Below are positions 35,293 through 40,924 of a stretch of 40,924 nucleotides of DNA, piece by piece. This stretch comes from a bacterium. Lineage in GTDB: Bacteria > Patescibacteriota > Dojkabacteria > JAKAPS01 > JAJZLI01. The notes under the pieces are model-generated. The model was not told where the DNA came from. It was given only the letters and a program-made list of their open reading frames with translations, and did no database searches. The translations under genes and the position numbers were made by a program. How positions within the stretch are numbered: position 1 is the first letter of the stretch; each line of letters starts with the position of its first letter. The stretch is from positions 1 to 40,924 of the forward strand of contig JAJZLI010000032.1 in assembly GCA_021803645.1 (NCBI GenBank), in the 5' to 3' direction.

Positions 35293-35309
35293 AGATCGGT
35301 TTGTATTGT
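34799..35309 (+). repeat. Source copy of a 511-bp direct duplication
   Basis: The 3' half of the Ig-like gene, plus 17 bp after its stop, is repeated at 36374-36831 in the same orientation. The copies differ by scattered substitutions and two deletions in the downstream copy (50 bp and 3 bp), which together account exactly for the length difference of 53 bp. Confidence 0.92.
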
Positions 35310-35374
35310 GTCTTTTCTAATTGAGTAATAACCCTGAAATTAAATTTAGAAATATGAGTTTAGTCTAGTTAAAA

Positions 35375-35403
35375 TTGTTTTCCCGTTATTGATTTGGTAA
35401 GAT
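35375..35403 (+). promoter_or_regulatory. Leaderless promoter of the second TA-like pair
   Basis: TTGTTT (35375-35380), a 17-bp spacer and TAAGAT (35398-35403) with a TG one base upstream are followed by 8 nt and ATG 35412. This placement favours 35412 over the internal ATG at 35445 as the start of the 95-residue gene. The 119-bp gap before it (35293-35411) holds nothing else that I recognise. Confidence 0.55.
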
Positions 35404-35411
35404 AATACTAT

Positions 35412-35699
35412 ATGATATCTTTATTTCTATTGACCATAAACTTTATGAGAGTCAATGGCATTATTAGTAGTAAGCCATACTTAGCATGGGATGTAAAAGA
35501 TTTCTCCTCTTTATCAGATGAATCAATATTAGAGCATATTTTAAATTATGGTAATTGGGATGATGTACAGATGTATATAAAAATTAAGGGAATGTTTGAT
35601 ACAAAAAAAAATTTCAATAAGCTTTTAGATAAAAAAAGAGTAAACCTTTTTCCAGAAATAAAACATTATTTCACTATATATTTTGATAAATATGCATAA
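35412..35699 (+). CDS. Small antitoxin-like partner protein (DUF6922-like)
   Basis: A 95-residue soluble protein. The core PYLAWDVKDFSSLSDESILE HILNYGNWDDVQ resembles the short DUF6922 family (FWDvd...lD...I..RvL.yG.wed), from memory. Such genes often stand directly before AbiEii-type nucleotidyltransferases and are presumed antitoxins. Here the following gene, 11 nt downstream, is such an enzyme, although broken. The composition is similar to the neighbours. The function is inferred only from context. Confidence 0.55.
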   Translation: MISLFLLTINFMRVNGIISSKPYLAWDVKDFSSLSDESILEHILNYGNWDDVQMYIKIKGMFDTKKNFNKLLDKKRVNLFPEIKHYFTIYFDKYA

Positions 35700-35710
35700 A
35701 GAAAGTCCTT

Positions 35711-36287
35711 GTGGGGAATCAGATAGATATTTTGCCTGTTATTAAGAGATTTTATCTAGATTTTGGATTAGTTGGTGAAACAGCTATTGCATTATATTTA
35801 GGGCATAGAAGATCTATTGATTTTGATTTATTTTCTCTTAAACCTATTAACATTCCAAATATCAGAAGTATTCTTCTTAAAGATTCAAATATTGAACATA
35901 CATTTGTTCAAGGAGATAATGAGCTAACCATATTAGTTAATCAAGTTAAAATTACATTTCTTTATTTTCCTTACAAGCTAAAATTCGAACACAATTTTGA
36001 AAATATTATAAATCTTTCCACCTTACCTACCCTTGCTGGAATGAAAGCATTTGCTTTGGGTAGAAGATCTAAGTTGGAAAGATTATATTGATCTATACTT
36101 CATTATTAAACAATTAGGTTTAAATATAGTTATTAATGAGGCAAATAGATTGTTTGGTAATGAATTTAATGAAAAGCGATTTAGAGCACAACTCTCATAT
36201 TTTGAAGATGTAGATTATTCTGAGGAGGTGGAATTTATGGAGGGGTTTGAGGTTGAAATAAAAAATGTTAAACAATTTTTACTGTAA
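35711..36287 (+). pseudogene. Frameshifted AbiEii-like nucleotidyltransferase
   Basis: From GTG 35711 the product begins with the nucleotidyltransferase motif (GETAIALYLGHRRSIDFDLF, with DFD as the acidic pair and Glu replacing the second Gly of GGT). It continues to AGMKAFALGRRSK. At 36074-36075 one extra T shifts the frame: removing it turns AAG-TTG-GAA-AGA into AAG-TGG-AAA-GAT and restores KWKDYIDLYFIIKQLG, the family's second conserved block. The frame then runs to the stop at 36287. Without that correction the product ends at 36091. Either the gene is inactivated or the base is a sequencing error. The pair sits between the two copies of the duplicated segment. Confidence 0.85.
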
Positions 36288-36373
36288 AAAAGCATTGAAT
36301 AGCCATACTTAATGCATAAATATATATTTTCTAGACACTATACCTCTGTTCAGTCTTTTCATATCAGTAATGG

Positions 36374-36831
36374 TAGAAATATTCATGAATACTCTTCTTT
36401 ATAAGAGTACTCAATCCTCTATTTCTGGTGTATGGTCATATAGTTTAACAAATCTTCCAAGTGGAAAGGTAACTCTATCTGCTCTTGATATAACTGAAAG
36501 CGGTATCATTTCTTATCAGTCAGATATTGTTTCTTTTGATGTCTCAAATACAATAGTCAATACAGTAACTATAAAAGTATATTAACCTACTCCCGTACAA
36601 AATGTATCTAGTTCAAATTATTTACATACTGTATCCTCACCTTTACCTAACAGTAAATTACAACCCCCTGTATCAGTTGTAAGTCACGTAACTAAACCTG
36701 TAATTACTCCTGTAGTTAAAGCAGTCCCAAAATACTCTAAGAGAGAGAATTCTCCAGGAGAAAAGTATATTGAGCCTATATCACTTGCAATATTCTATTA
36801 TTAGACTGAGGTAAAGAATAGTTTGTATTGT
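36374..36831 (+). pseudogene. Partial, decayed copy of the Ig-like surface gene
   Basis: This is the duplicate of 34799-35309. It encodes the second Ig-like domain with few changes, then a TAA at the codon after IKVY (36583-36585). The linker (SSPLPNSKLQPP, GEKYIEPISLAI) follows in frame. A 50-bp deletion, matching 35223-35272 and bounded by short AATATT repeats, has removed the membrane helix. There is no signal peptide. An in-frame ATG at 36370 would make a 71-residue product, which I regard as unlikely to be functional. It ends 4 bp before the P-type ATPase start. Confidence 0.88.
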
Positions 36832-36835
36832 TGTT

Positions 36836-39400
36836 ATGTTTTCCAAAAATATCTATACTAAAATCATGGAGTCCCAAAAATTTGATATATTGGATGTAAC
36901 AATTTTAGATTTATTTAAAAAGTTCAATTCTACTAAAGAGGGTTTGAATGAGAGGCAATCAAATATTAATGCTATAAAGTATGGCAAAAATATACTAAGT
37001 CGAGAAAAAAACAATATTGGATCAATATTTGCATCTCAATTTAAAAATGCGTTAATACTTCTTCTTATGATTGCCCTAATTTTATCTATACTACTGGGAC
37101 AATATTCTGATGCTATTGTAATTGGAGTAATAGTCCTATTAAATGCGCTTATTAGTTTTTTTCAAGAATATAGGTCTGAGGTTGCTGTTGAAAGGTTATC
37201 TAAATTAATTGAAATGGATGTTTTAGTTAAAAGAAATAATGATAAGGTTAGTGTTCCTCAGTCATATATTGTTCCAGGTGATATAGTGATTTTACAGGAA
37301 GGAGGTATTGTTCCTGCAGATATATGTCTAATTTCAGCAGACGATTTTGAAGTTAATGAATCTCAGCTTACTGGGGAAAGTGATTCTATAGTTAAAACTC
37401 CTGTTTTGGAAGGAAAGAATATAACAAAAGATTCTTTAGTATTTGCGGGAAGCACAATTGATAAGGGTGAGGCCATAGGTATTGTTTATGCAACAGCAAA
37501 TGCCACTTCTTTAGGGAAAATTGCAAAACTATCTTCGGAAACAGTGAAAGTAACTCAGTACCAAAAGAATCTTCAAAATTTTAGTACCTTTCTTATTATA
37601 GTAACGCTTGTTACTCTTTTAATTGTATTCATATCCAAAGTATTGATAACTGGTTCTTTTTCCAATATATCTGCACTTTTTATCTTTATAATTGCACTTG
37701 CTATATCTGTTGTTCCAGAAGCTTTACCTGTAATTGCTACTGTGACTATGTCATATGGAGCTATCAGGCTTTCGAAAAGGCATGTTATAGTAAAGAGGTT
37801 ATCTTCCTTGGAAGATTTTGGAAATATTAATGTTCTCTGTACTGATAAGACTGGTACCTTGACAGAAAATAAAATGAAGGTGGAATCTCTTGTATCAGAT
37901 GATAATAATCTTTTTTGTGAATTTGCATATGCAGAGATTGAATCAGGTACTCATAAAAGAAGAAAATTTTTAAGTTCCTACGATTTAGCCTTTTCAGAGT
38001 ATGTCTCTGAAGATACTAAAAGAAAATCAAAATCTCTTAGTATTGCCAAAGAGTTACCATTTGATCCAGATTCGAGAAGGAGGCGCATTGTTTTTGAGGA
38101 TACATCTTCTCACAAACACTACCTCGTTGTTTTTGGCGATTTAGAAACACTACTTAAGATATCAGTGTGTGAGAAAAAAGAGAATTACTTAAAGAAGTCA
38201 TTGGAAGAGGGGAAGATGGGGCTTAGGCATTTTGCCATATCATATAGGGAAATATTTAATTATACAGACGACTTTGACATTATTAAGAATGAAGAGCATC
38301 TTGTATTTTTAGGGTATGCTTCTTTGTCTGATCCACTTAGAAAGGATGCTTTATCTACTATTAAATTTGCAGAGCGTCTTGGGGTTGATATCAAAATATT
38401 AACTGGGGATAGTCTAGAGGTCTCAGAATATGTTGCAAGAGAAGTTGGGCTTATTAGTGAGGGAGATACTGTATATTCTGGAGAGGATATTGCTAAAATG
38501 ACACCACACGATCTAAAAGTTGCAGTCAGGACAGGGAAGGTTTTTGCAAAAGTTTCTCCAGAGCAAAAATATCTTATTATACAAACCCTTAAAGAGGATC
38601 ATATTGTTGGGTATCAGGGGGATGGAATCAATGATGCTCCGTCTCTTAAGCTTGCAGATGTTGCTATTGCTGTAGAAGGTGCTACTGATGTAGCAAAGGA
38701 TAGTGCTGATATAATACTTTTGCAGAAAAACCTAAATACCGTTATTAGTGGTATAGAATATGGAAGGTCTATTTTTGTGAATATTAATAAGTATATTAAA
38801 TATACTATGGTTGGTAATTGGGGAAATTTGTTTGCTTTATCATTTTTATATCTTTTTAATGCATCTTTACCAATATTAGCAGTACAACTTCTTTTAAGTA
38901 GTCTGATTACTGATATTCCACTTATTACAATTGCTACTGACAATGTTGACAGTCATGAAGTTTCCTCTCCTGAAAGGTATGATGTACACTCATTGATGTT
39001 TATATCTATAGTTTTAGGTATGCTTACTACTATTTTTGAACTTGTATTTTTCTCAACACTAAAGAATTACTCTCCTGCATTTTCGCAAACTAGTATATAT
39101 ATAGCTATTACACTTCTTCAGCTTATTGTTATATTTTCTATTAGGAGTAAGTCTCATTTTTGGAAGGCAAAAGATCCATCTTATCAGTTGATGATTGCAA
39201 TGTTAGGAGGATCTATAATTAGTGTACTTATGGCGTATTTTCATTTTACTATGAGAATATTTCACTTCATATTTCTTCCTCTTTCAGAACTTTCCTTTAT
39301 TATTCTTATGGTACTTGTCTACTTATTTATTCTGGATATTGTTAAGGTATGGTATTACAAAGTTTTTGAAAAAAGTGTTAATATTTTACCTACAAGATAG
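36836..39400 (+). CDS. P-type cation-transporting ATPase (P2/P3, Ca2+ or Mg2+ type)
   Basis: This 854-residue ion pump has all P-type landmarks. The actuator motif is LTGESD and the phosphorylation site is CTDKTGTLTENK (Asp337). The hinge reads YQGDGINDAPSLKLADVAIA. About ten membrane segments are present, with VVPEALPVIATVTMSYGA in the fourth. The N-terminal cation-ATPase domain (LDLFKKFNSTKEGLNERQ) is typical of SERCA/PMR1 and Mg2+ pumps. The ion is not certain. The PEALP motif favours Ca2+-type P2 ATPases, while the sixth segment (SSLITDIPLITIATDNVD) resembles Mg2+-type relatives. The start is ATG 36836 or 36866. Its upstream region is made of the duplicated surface-gene fragment, so any promoter must lie in or beyond it. 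Confidence 0.93.
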   Translation: MFSKNIYTKIMESQKFDILDVTILDLFKKFNSTKEGLNERQSNINAIKYGKNILSREKNNIGSIFASQFKNALILLLMIALILSILLGQYSDAIVIGVIVLLNALISFFQEYRSEVAVERLSKLIEMDVLVKRNNDKVSVPQSYIVPGDIVILQEGGIVPADICLISADDFEVNESQLTGESDSIVKTPVLEGKNITKDSLVFAGSTIDKGEAIGIVYATANATSLGKIAKLSSETVKVTQYQKNLQNFSTFLIIVTLVTLLIVFISKVLITGSFSNISALFIFIIALAISVVPEALPVIATVTMSYGAIRLSKRHVIVKRLSSLEDFGNINVLCTDKTGTLTENKMKVESLVSDDNNLFCEFAYAEIESGTHKRRKFLSSYDLAFSEYVSEDTKRKSKSLSIAKELPFDPDSRRRRIVFEDTSSHKHYLVVFGDLETLLKISVCEKKENYLKKSLEEGKMGLRHFAISYREIFNYTDDFDIIKNEEHLVFLGYASLSDPLRKDALSTIKFAERLGVDIKILTGDSLEVSEYVAREVGLISEGDTVYSGEDIAKMTPHDLKVAVRTGKVFAKVSPEQKYLIIQTLKEDHIVGYQGDGINDAPSLKLADVAIAVEGATDVAKDSADIILLQKNLNTVISGIEYGRSIFVNINKYIKYTMVGNWGNLFALSFLYLFNASLPILAVQLLLSSLITDIPLITIATDNVDSHEVSSPERYDVHSLMFISIVLGMLTTIFELVFFSTLKNYSPAFSQTSIYIAITLLQLIVIFSIRSKSHFWKAKDPSYQLMIAMLGGSIISVLMAYFHFTMRIFHFIFLPLSELSFIILMVLVYLFILDIVKVWYYKVFEKSVNILPTR

Positions 39401-39598
39401 GATATTATACCCTAGGTTTGAACTTGTTCCTCATTAAAGATACATCCCAATTACCGAAATTGTGTTATTTCTATTACCTCTATGTTTAATTTACTGTATG
39501 TTAAATACAGCCTAATATATTCTTCCAATAATTTTGTTATTTTATTTTCATATTTTGTATACATCCAACACCTATTAGGTTACTAAAAATAGTTAAAC
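39401..39598. other. Intergenic gap of about 200 bp
   Basis: AT-rich sequence between the P-type ATPase and the SRPBCC pseudogene. The only structure I see is a small inverted repeat, CTGTAT/ATACAG (39494-39510, 5-nt loop), without a T-run. No reading frame worth calling. Confidence 0.4.
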
Positions 39599-39607
39599 TG
39601 ATATAAT
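39599..39607 (+). promoter_or_regulatory. Extended -10 promoter of the SRPBCC pseudogene
   Basis: TGATATAAT, the strongest version of the window's promoter nonamer, ends 8 nt before ATG 39616. The promoter is intact although the gene is not. Confidence 0.65.
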
Positions 39608-39615
39608 TAATACAT

Positions 39616-40056
39616 ATGACAGATAAAGTTATAGAAAGAGGTTTTGTCGCAAAGGCAAGTATTGAAATCAAATCCCCAATTTCAAAAGTATGAGGGGCAT
39701 TAACAAACCCTGAAATTATTAAACAATTTATATTTGGCTCAGAAGTTGTGACTTATTGGATAGAGGATCATTAAATTCTTTATAGCGGAATCTGGAATGG
39801 TAAACCTTTTGAAGATAAAGGAAATATTATAACGATTATTCCTGAAAAAACTTTAGTGACTACTCATTATTCTCCTTTATCAGGAATACCAGATATAGAA
39901 GAAAATTATCATACCGTTAGATATGATTTAATAAATCAGGGAAATGCTACAATTGTTACACTAACACAGGATAATAATTGTTCAGAAGATGAAAGGAAAC
40001 ATTCTGAGGAAAATTGGAATATAATACTAGAAAAATTAAAATCCTTGTTAGAATAG
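39616..40056 (+). pseudogene. AHSA1/SRPBCC-domain protein inactivated by two nonsense codons
   Basis: One continuous frame of 147 codons from ATG 39616 to TAG 40056 encodes an AHSA1-type protein. It runs IERGFVAKASIEIKSPISKV, then ALTNPEIIKQF, ILYSGIWNGKPFEDKG, TTHYSPLSGIPDIEENYHTV and a C-terminal SEENWNIILEKLKSLLE. Two stops interrupt it: TGA at 39691-39693, at the position of the conserved Trp in the V-W-x-A-L-T motif (a TGG to TGA change), and TAA at 39772-39774. An in-frame ATG at 39856 gives only a 66-residue C-terminal remnant. AHSA1 domains bind hydrophobic ligands or Hsp90; here no function is expected unless stops are read through. Confidence 0.88.
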
Positions 40057-40068
40057 AACTTTGTTGTA

Positions 40069-40158
40069 CGGAGAGGGTGAGATTCGAACTCACGATTCCA
40101 ATTTTGTTGGAACACTGTTTTTCGAGAACAGCCTGATCAACCTCTCCAGCACCTCTCC
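40069..40158 (-). tRNA. tRNA-Ser(CGA)
   Basis: A 90-nt class II tRNA on the minus strand. The acceptor stem is GGAGAGG/CCTCTCC with discriminator G. The anticodon arm is CTGTT-CTCGAAA-AACAG (anticodon CGA, codon UCG). There is a long variable arm, and the T arm is GTGAG-TTCGAAT-CTCAC. The CCA end is not encoded. It lies 11 nt after tRNA-Arg on the same strand and is convergent with the SRPBCC pseudogene. Confidence 0.95.
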
Positions 40159-40169
40159 TTGAAAATATA

Positions 40170-40242
40170 TGCTCCCGATAGGGGTTGAACCTATACTCTT
40201 CAGATCCGCAATCTGATGCTTTATCCATTAAGCTACGGGGGC
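40170..40242 (-). tRNA. tRNA-Arg(GCG)
   Basis: A 73-nt tRNA on the minus strand. The anticodon arm is TCAGA-TTGCGGA-TCTGA, giving anticodon GCG (codons CGC/CGU). The T arm is ATAGG-TTCAACC-CCTAT, and the D loop contains the A20 typical of Arg. The discriminator is A and the CCA is not encoded. The acceptor stem GCCCCCG/CGGGAGC has a C-A mismatch at the third pair. Most bacteria use ACG (inosine) here, so GCG is unusual. Confidence 0.9.
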
Positions 40243-40254
40243 ATATTTTATATA

Positions 40255-40260
40255 ATTATA
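40255..40260 (-). promoter_or_regulatory. -10 box of the tRNA-Arg/tRNA-Ser unit
   Basis: TATAAT on the minus strand ends 12 nt before the 5' end of tRNA-Arg, with TG immediately upstream. No clear -35 is seen. Confidence 0.45.
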
Positions 40261-40296
40261 CACTACTGATGAAATAATATATGAGTGGTAATTGCC

Positions 40297-40593
40297 TTAG
40301 AATGAACTTGCATCTGTAGAATTCTGAGTAATACCTCCACTCAAACTTCCACTAACGCTTGTTGAATTAAGAAGTGTTTCTGCAGATTGAAGTTGAGATG
40401 TACTCTGTATTTGAGGTACATATGTTGAGCTTGTATTTGATGGTGATAGTGCTGCTGTCCATTGAGCATTTTCTCTAATATACATAATATTGAAAATGAC
40501 TGAGATAATAAGAAGAATAGCTAATATGACTACAGTGAAGATCAAAATTCTAGAAGATTTATTTTCTGTTACTGTATTATTTGTTGTTTCCAT
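40297..40593 (-). CDS. Single-TM anchored small protein, unknown function
   Basis: A 98-residue protein with a short polar N-terminus (METTNNTVTENKSSR), one membrane helix (ILIFTVVILAILLIISVIF) and a Ser/Thr/Gln-rich outer tail. I do not recognise a family. A purine-rich site AAGGAAGG lies 8 nt before ATG 40593, one of the few clear Shine-Dalgarno sites in the window. This suits a second gene of an operon translated from a leadered mRNA. The upstream gene ends 14 nt before it. Confidence 0.62.
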   Translation of the reverse strand: METTNNTVTENKSSRILIFTVVILAILLIISVIFNIMYIRENAQWTAALSPSNTSSTYVPQIQSTSQLQSAETLLNSTSVSGSLSGGITQNSTDASSF

Positions 40594-40607
40594 AATTTAT
40601 ACCTTCC

Positions 40608-40924
40608 TTATTTATTTAGAGCATTACTAGCTTTTGAATTAGAGTGACTATTTGCTTCTGAAGTTGCAATTGCAACTATAAGGTTTCTTATTGCTCTTCT
40701 ATAGTTTCTTAGATCTTGTATTGTCTGTTGCATATCACTATTGTATGTTAATACTAAAATTCTTGGATGATTTTTTGTACAGGAGAAAGAATTCAGTGCA
40801 GAGCTTGCATTACTAATGTCTGAATTAACTTTTGATTCACTAGTATTTATGTCTGTTATCAGTGTGTTATAGTTTGATACGCTAATGCCTTTTGGCAACA
40901 CCTTATTTGTATAATACTCAGATC
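40608..40924 (-). CDS. C-terminal part of an unknown protein (5' end outside window)
   Basis: The minus-strand frame is open from the stop at 40608 to the window edge at 40924. An internal GTG at 40901 is not needed as a start. The visible about 105 residues are helical and polar: YYTNKVLPKGISVSNYNTL, then NTSESKVNSDISNASSALNS and QQTIQDLRNYRRAIRNLIVA. This resembles the helical exported proteins common in CPR genomes, but I cannot name a family. It is co-transcribed with the following small membrane-anchored gene. Confidence 0.6.
   Translation of the reverse strand, partial: SEYYTNKVLPKGISVSNYNTLITDINTSESKVNSDISNASSALNSFSCTKNHPRILVLTYNSDMQQTIQDLRNYRRAIRNLIVAIATSEANSHSNSKASNALNK

Noticed and set aside
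36370..36585. A 71-residue gene with an Ig-like sequence
   Set aside because: It is the truncated duplicate of the second Ig-like domain of the gene at 34348-35292, with no signal peptide and a nonsense codon before the linker; treated as a pseudogene.
39494..39510. Hairpin CTGTAT/ATACAG as terminator of the P-type ATPase gene
   Set aside because: The stem is short and AT-rich, about 95 nt after the stop, and lacks a T-run.
39691..39693. TGA read as tryptophan or glycine (alternative genetic code)
   Set aside because: TGA terminates several intact genes in the window (for example at 4998, 8325, 12282 and 34348), and the same frame also has a TAA.
39856..40056. A 66-residue stand-alone gene from ATG 39856
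   Set aside because: It is the in-frame C-terminal remnant of the SRPBCC gene whose frame starts at 39616 and contains two stops; no promoter or ribosome-binding site precedes 39856.
39956..40228. Minus-strand reading frame of about 90 residues
   Set aside because: It runs through both tRNA genes and the end of the SRPBCC frame; there is no protein-like composition.

Overview
This is an AT-rich, gene-dense bacterial segment that looks like a member of the Candidate Phyla Radiation (Patescibacteria). The reasons are: split VirB4/TraC-type secretion genes with PrgI, a family-4 uracil-DNA glycosylase, RNase J beside PNPase, a short IF-2 that starts almost at its G domain, very small intergenic spaces, and large signal-peptide surface proteins in a genome otherwise full of housekeeping genes. 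TGA is used as a normal stop (for example the genes ending at 4998, 8325 and 12282), so the code is the standard bacterial one and not the TGA=Gly code of Gracilibacteria/SR1. I cannot name the class with confidence.

Layout. (1) About 1-9944 is a type IV secretion-type locus. It holds two copies of the same three-gene module (PrgI-like membrane protein, TraC-like N-terminal-domain protein, VirB4 ATPase). A VirB2-like pilin candidate and a VirB6/TrbL-like polytopic protein precede the second copy. An AbiEi/AbiEii (type IV toxin-antitoxin) pair sits between the two halves. A sortase follows on the opposite strand. (2) 9941-22423 is mostly housekeeping: sortase and a polytopic GT-C-like membrane protein fired from overlapping divergent promoters, DnaJ, a minus-strand operon of VIT-type transporter / Lon-like ATPase without protease / uracil-DNA glycosylase, then nusA-infB-degenerate DHH protein (+), and rpsO-pnp (-). 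(3) 22606-25441 carries RNase J, a flavin reductase-like protein and a peroxiredoxin. (4) 25539-35292 is a cell-surface locus: a 1934-residue protein with 12 kelch-like repeats, a 350-residue Thr-rich protein with the same C-terminal module, two membrane-anchored proteins that resemble the DUF916/WxL-interacting type, and an anchored Ig-like protein. (5) 35293-40924 is a patched-up accessory region: a second, frameshifted nucleotidyltransferase toxin-like pair, a partial duplication of the Ig-like gene, a P-type ATPase, a SRPBCC-domain pseudogene with two nonsense codons, tRNA-Ser(CGA), tRNA-Arg(GCG) and two minus-strand genes of unknown function, the last cut by the window edge.

Two themes stand out. 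First, many genes have an extended -10 box (TGATATACT or close) ending 6-8 nt before the ATG, so leaderless mRNAs appear to be the rule for first genes of operons. Second, the surface locus has the same logic as the Firmicute WxL/WxIP system (proteins sharing a C-terminal module plus DUF916-like membrane-anchored partners) without the WxL sequence itself; it is my best candidate for a poorly described system here. The first and last genes are truncated by the window.
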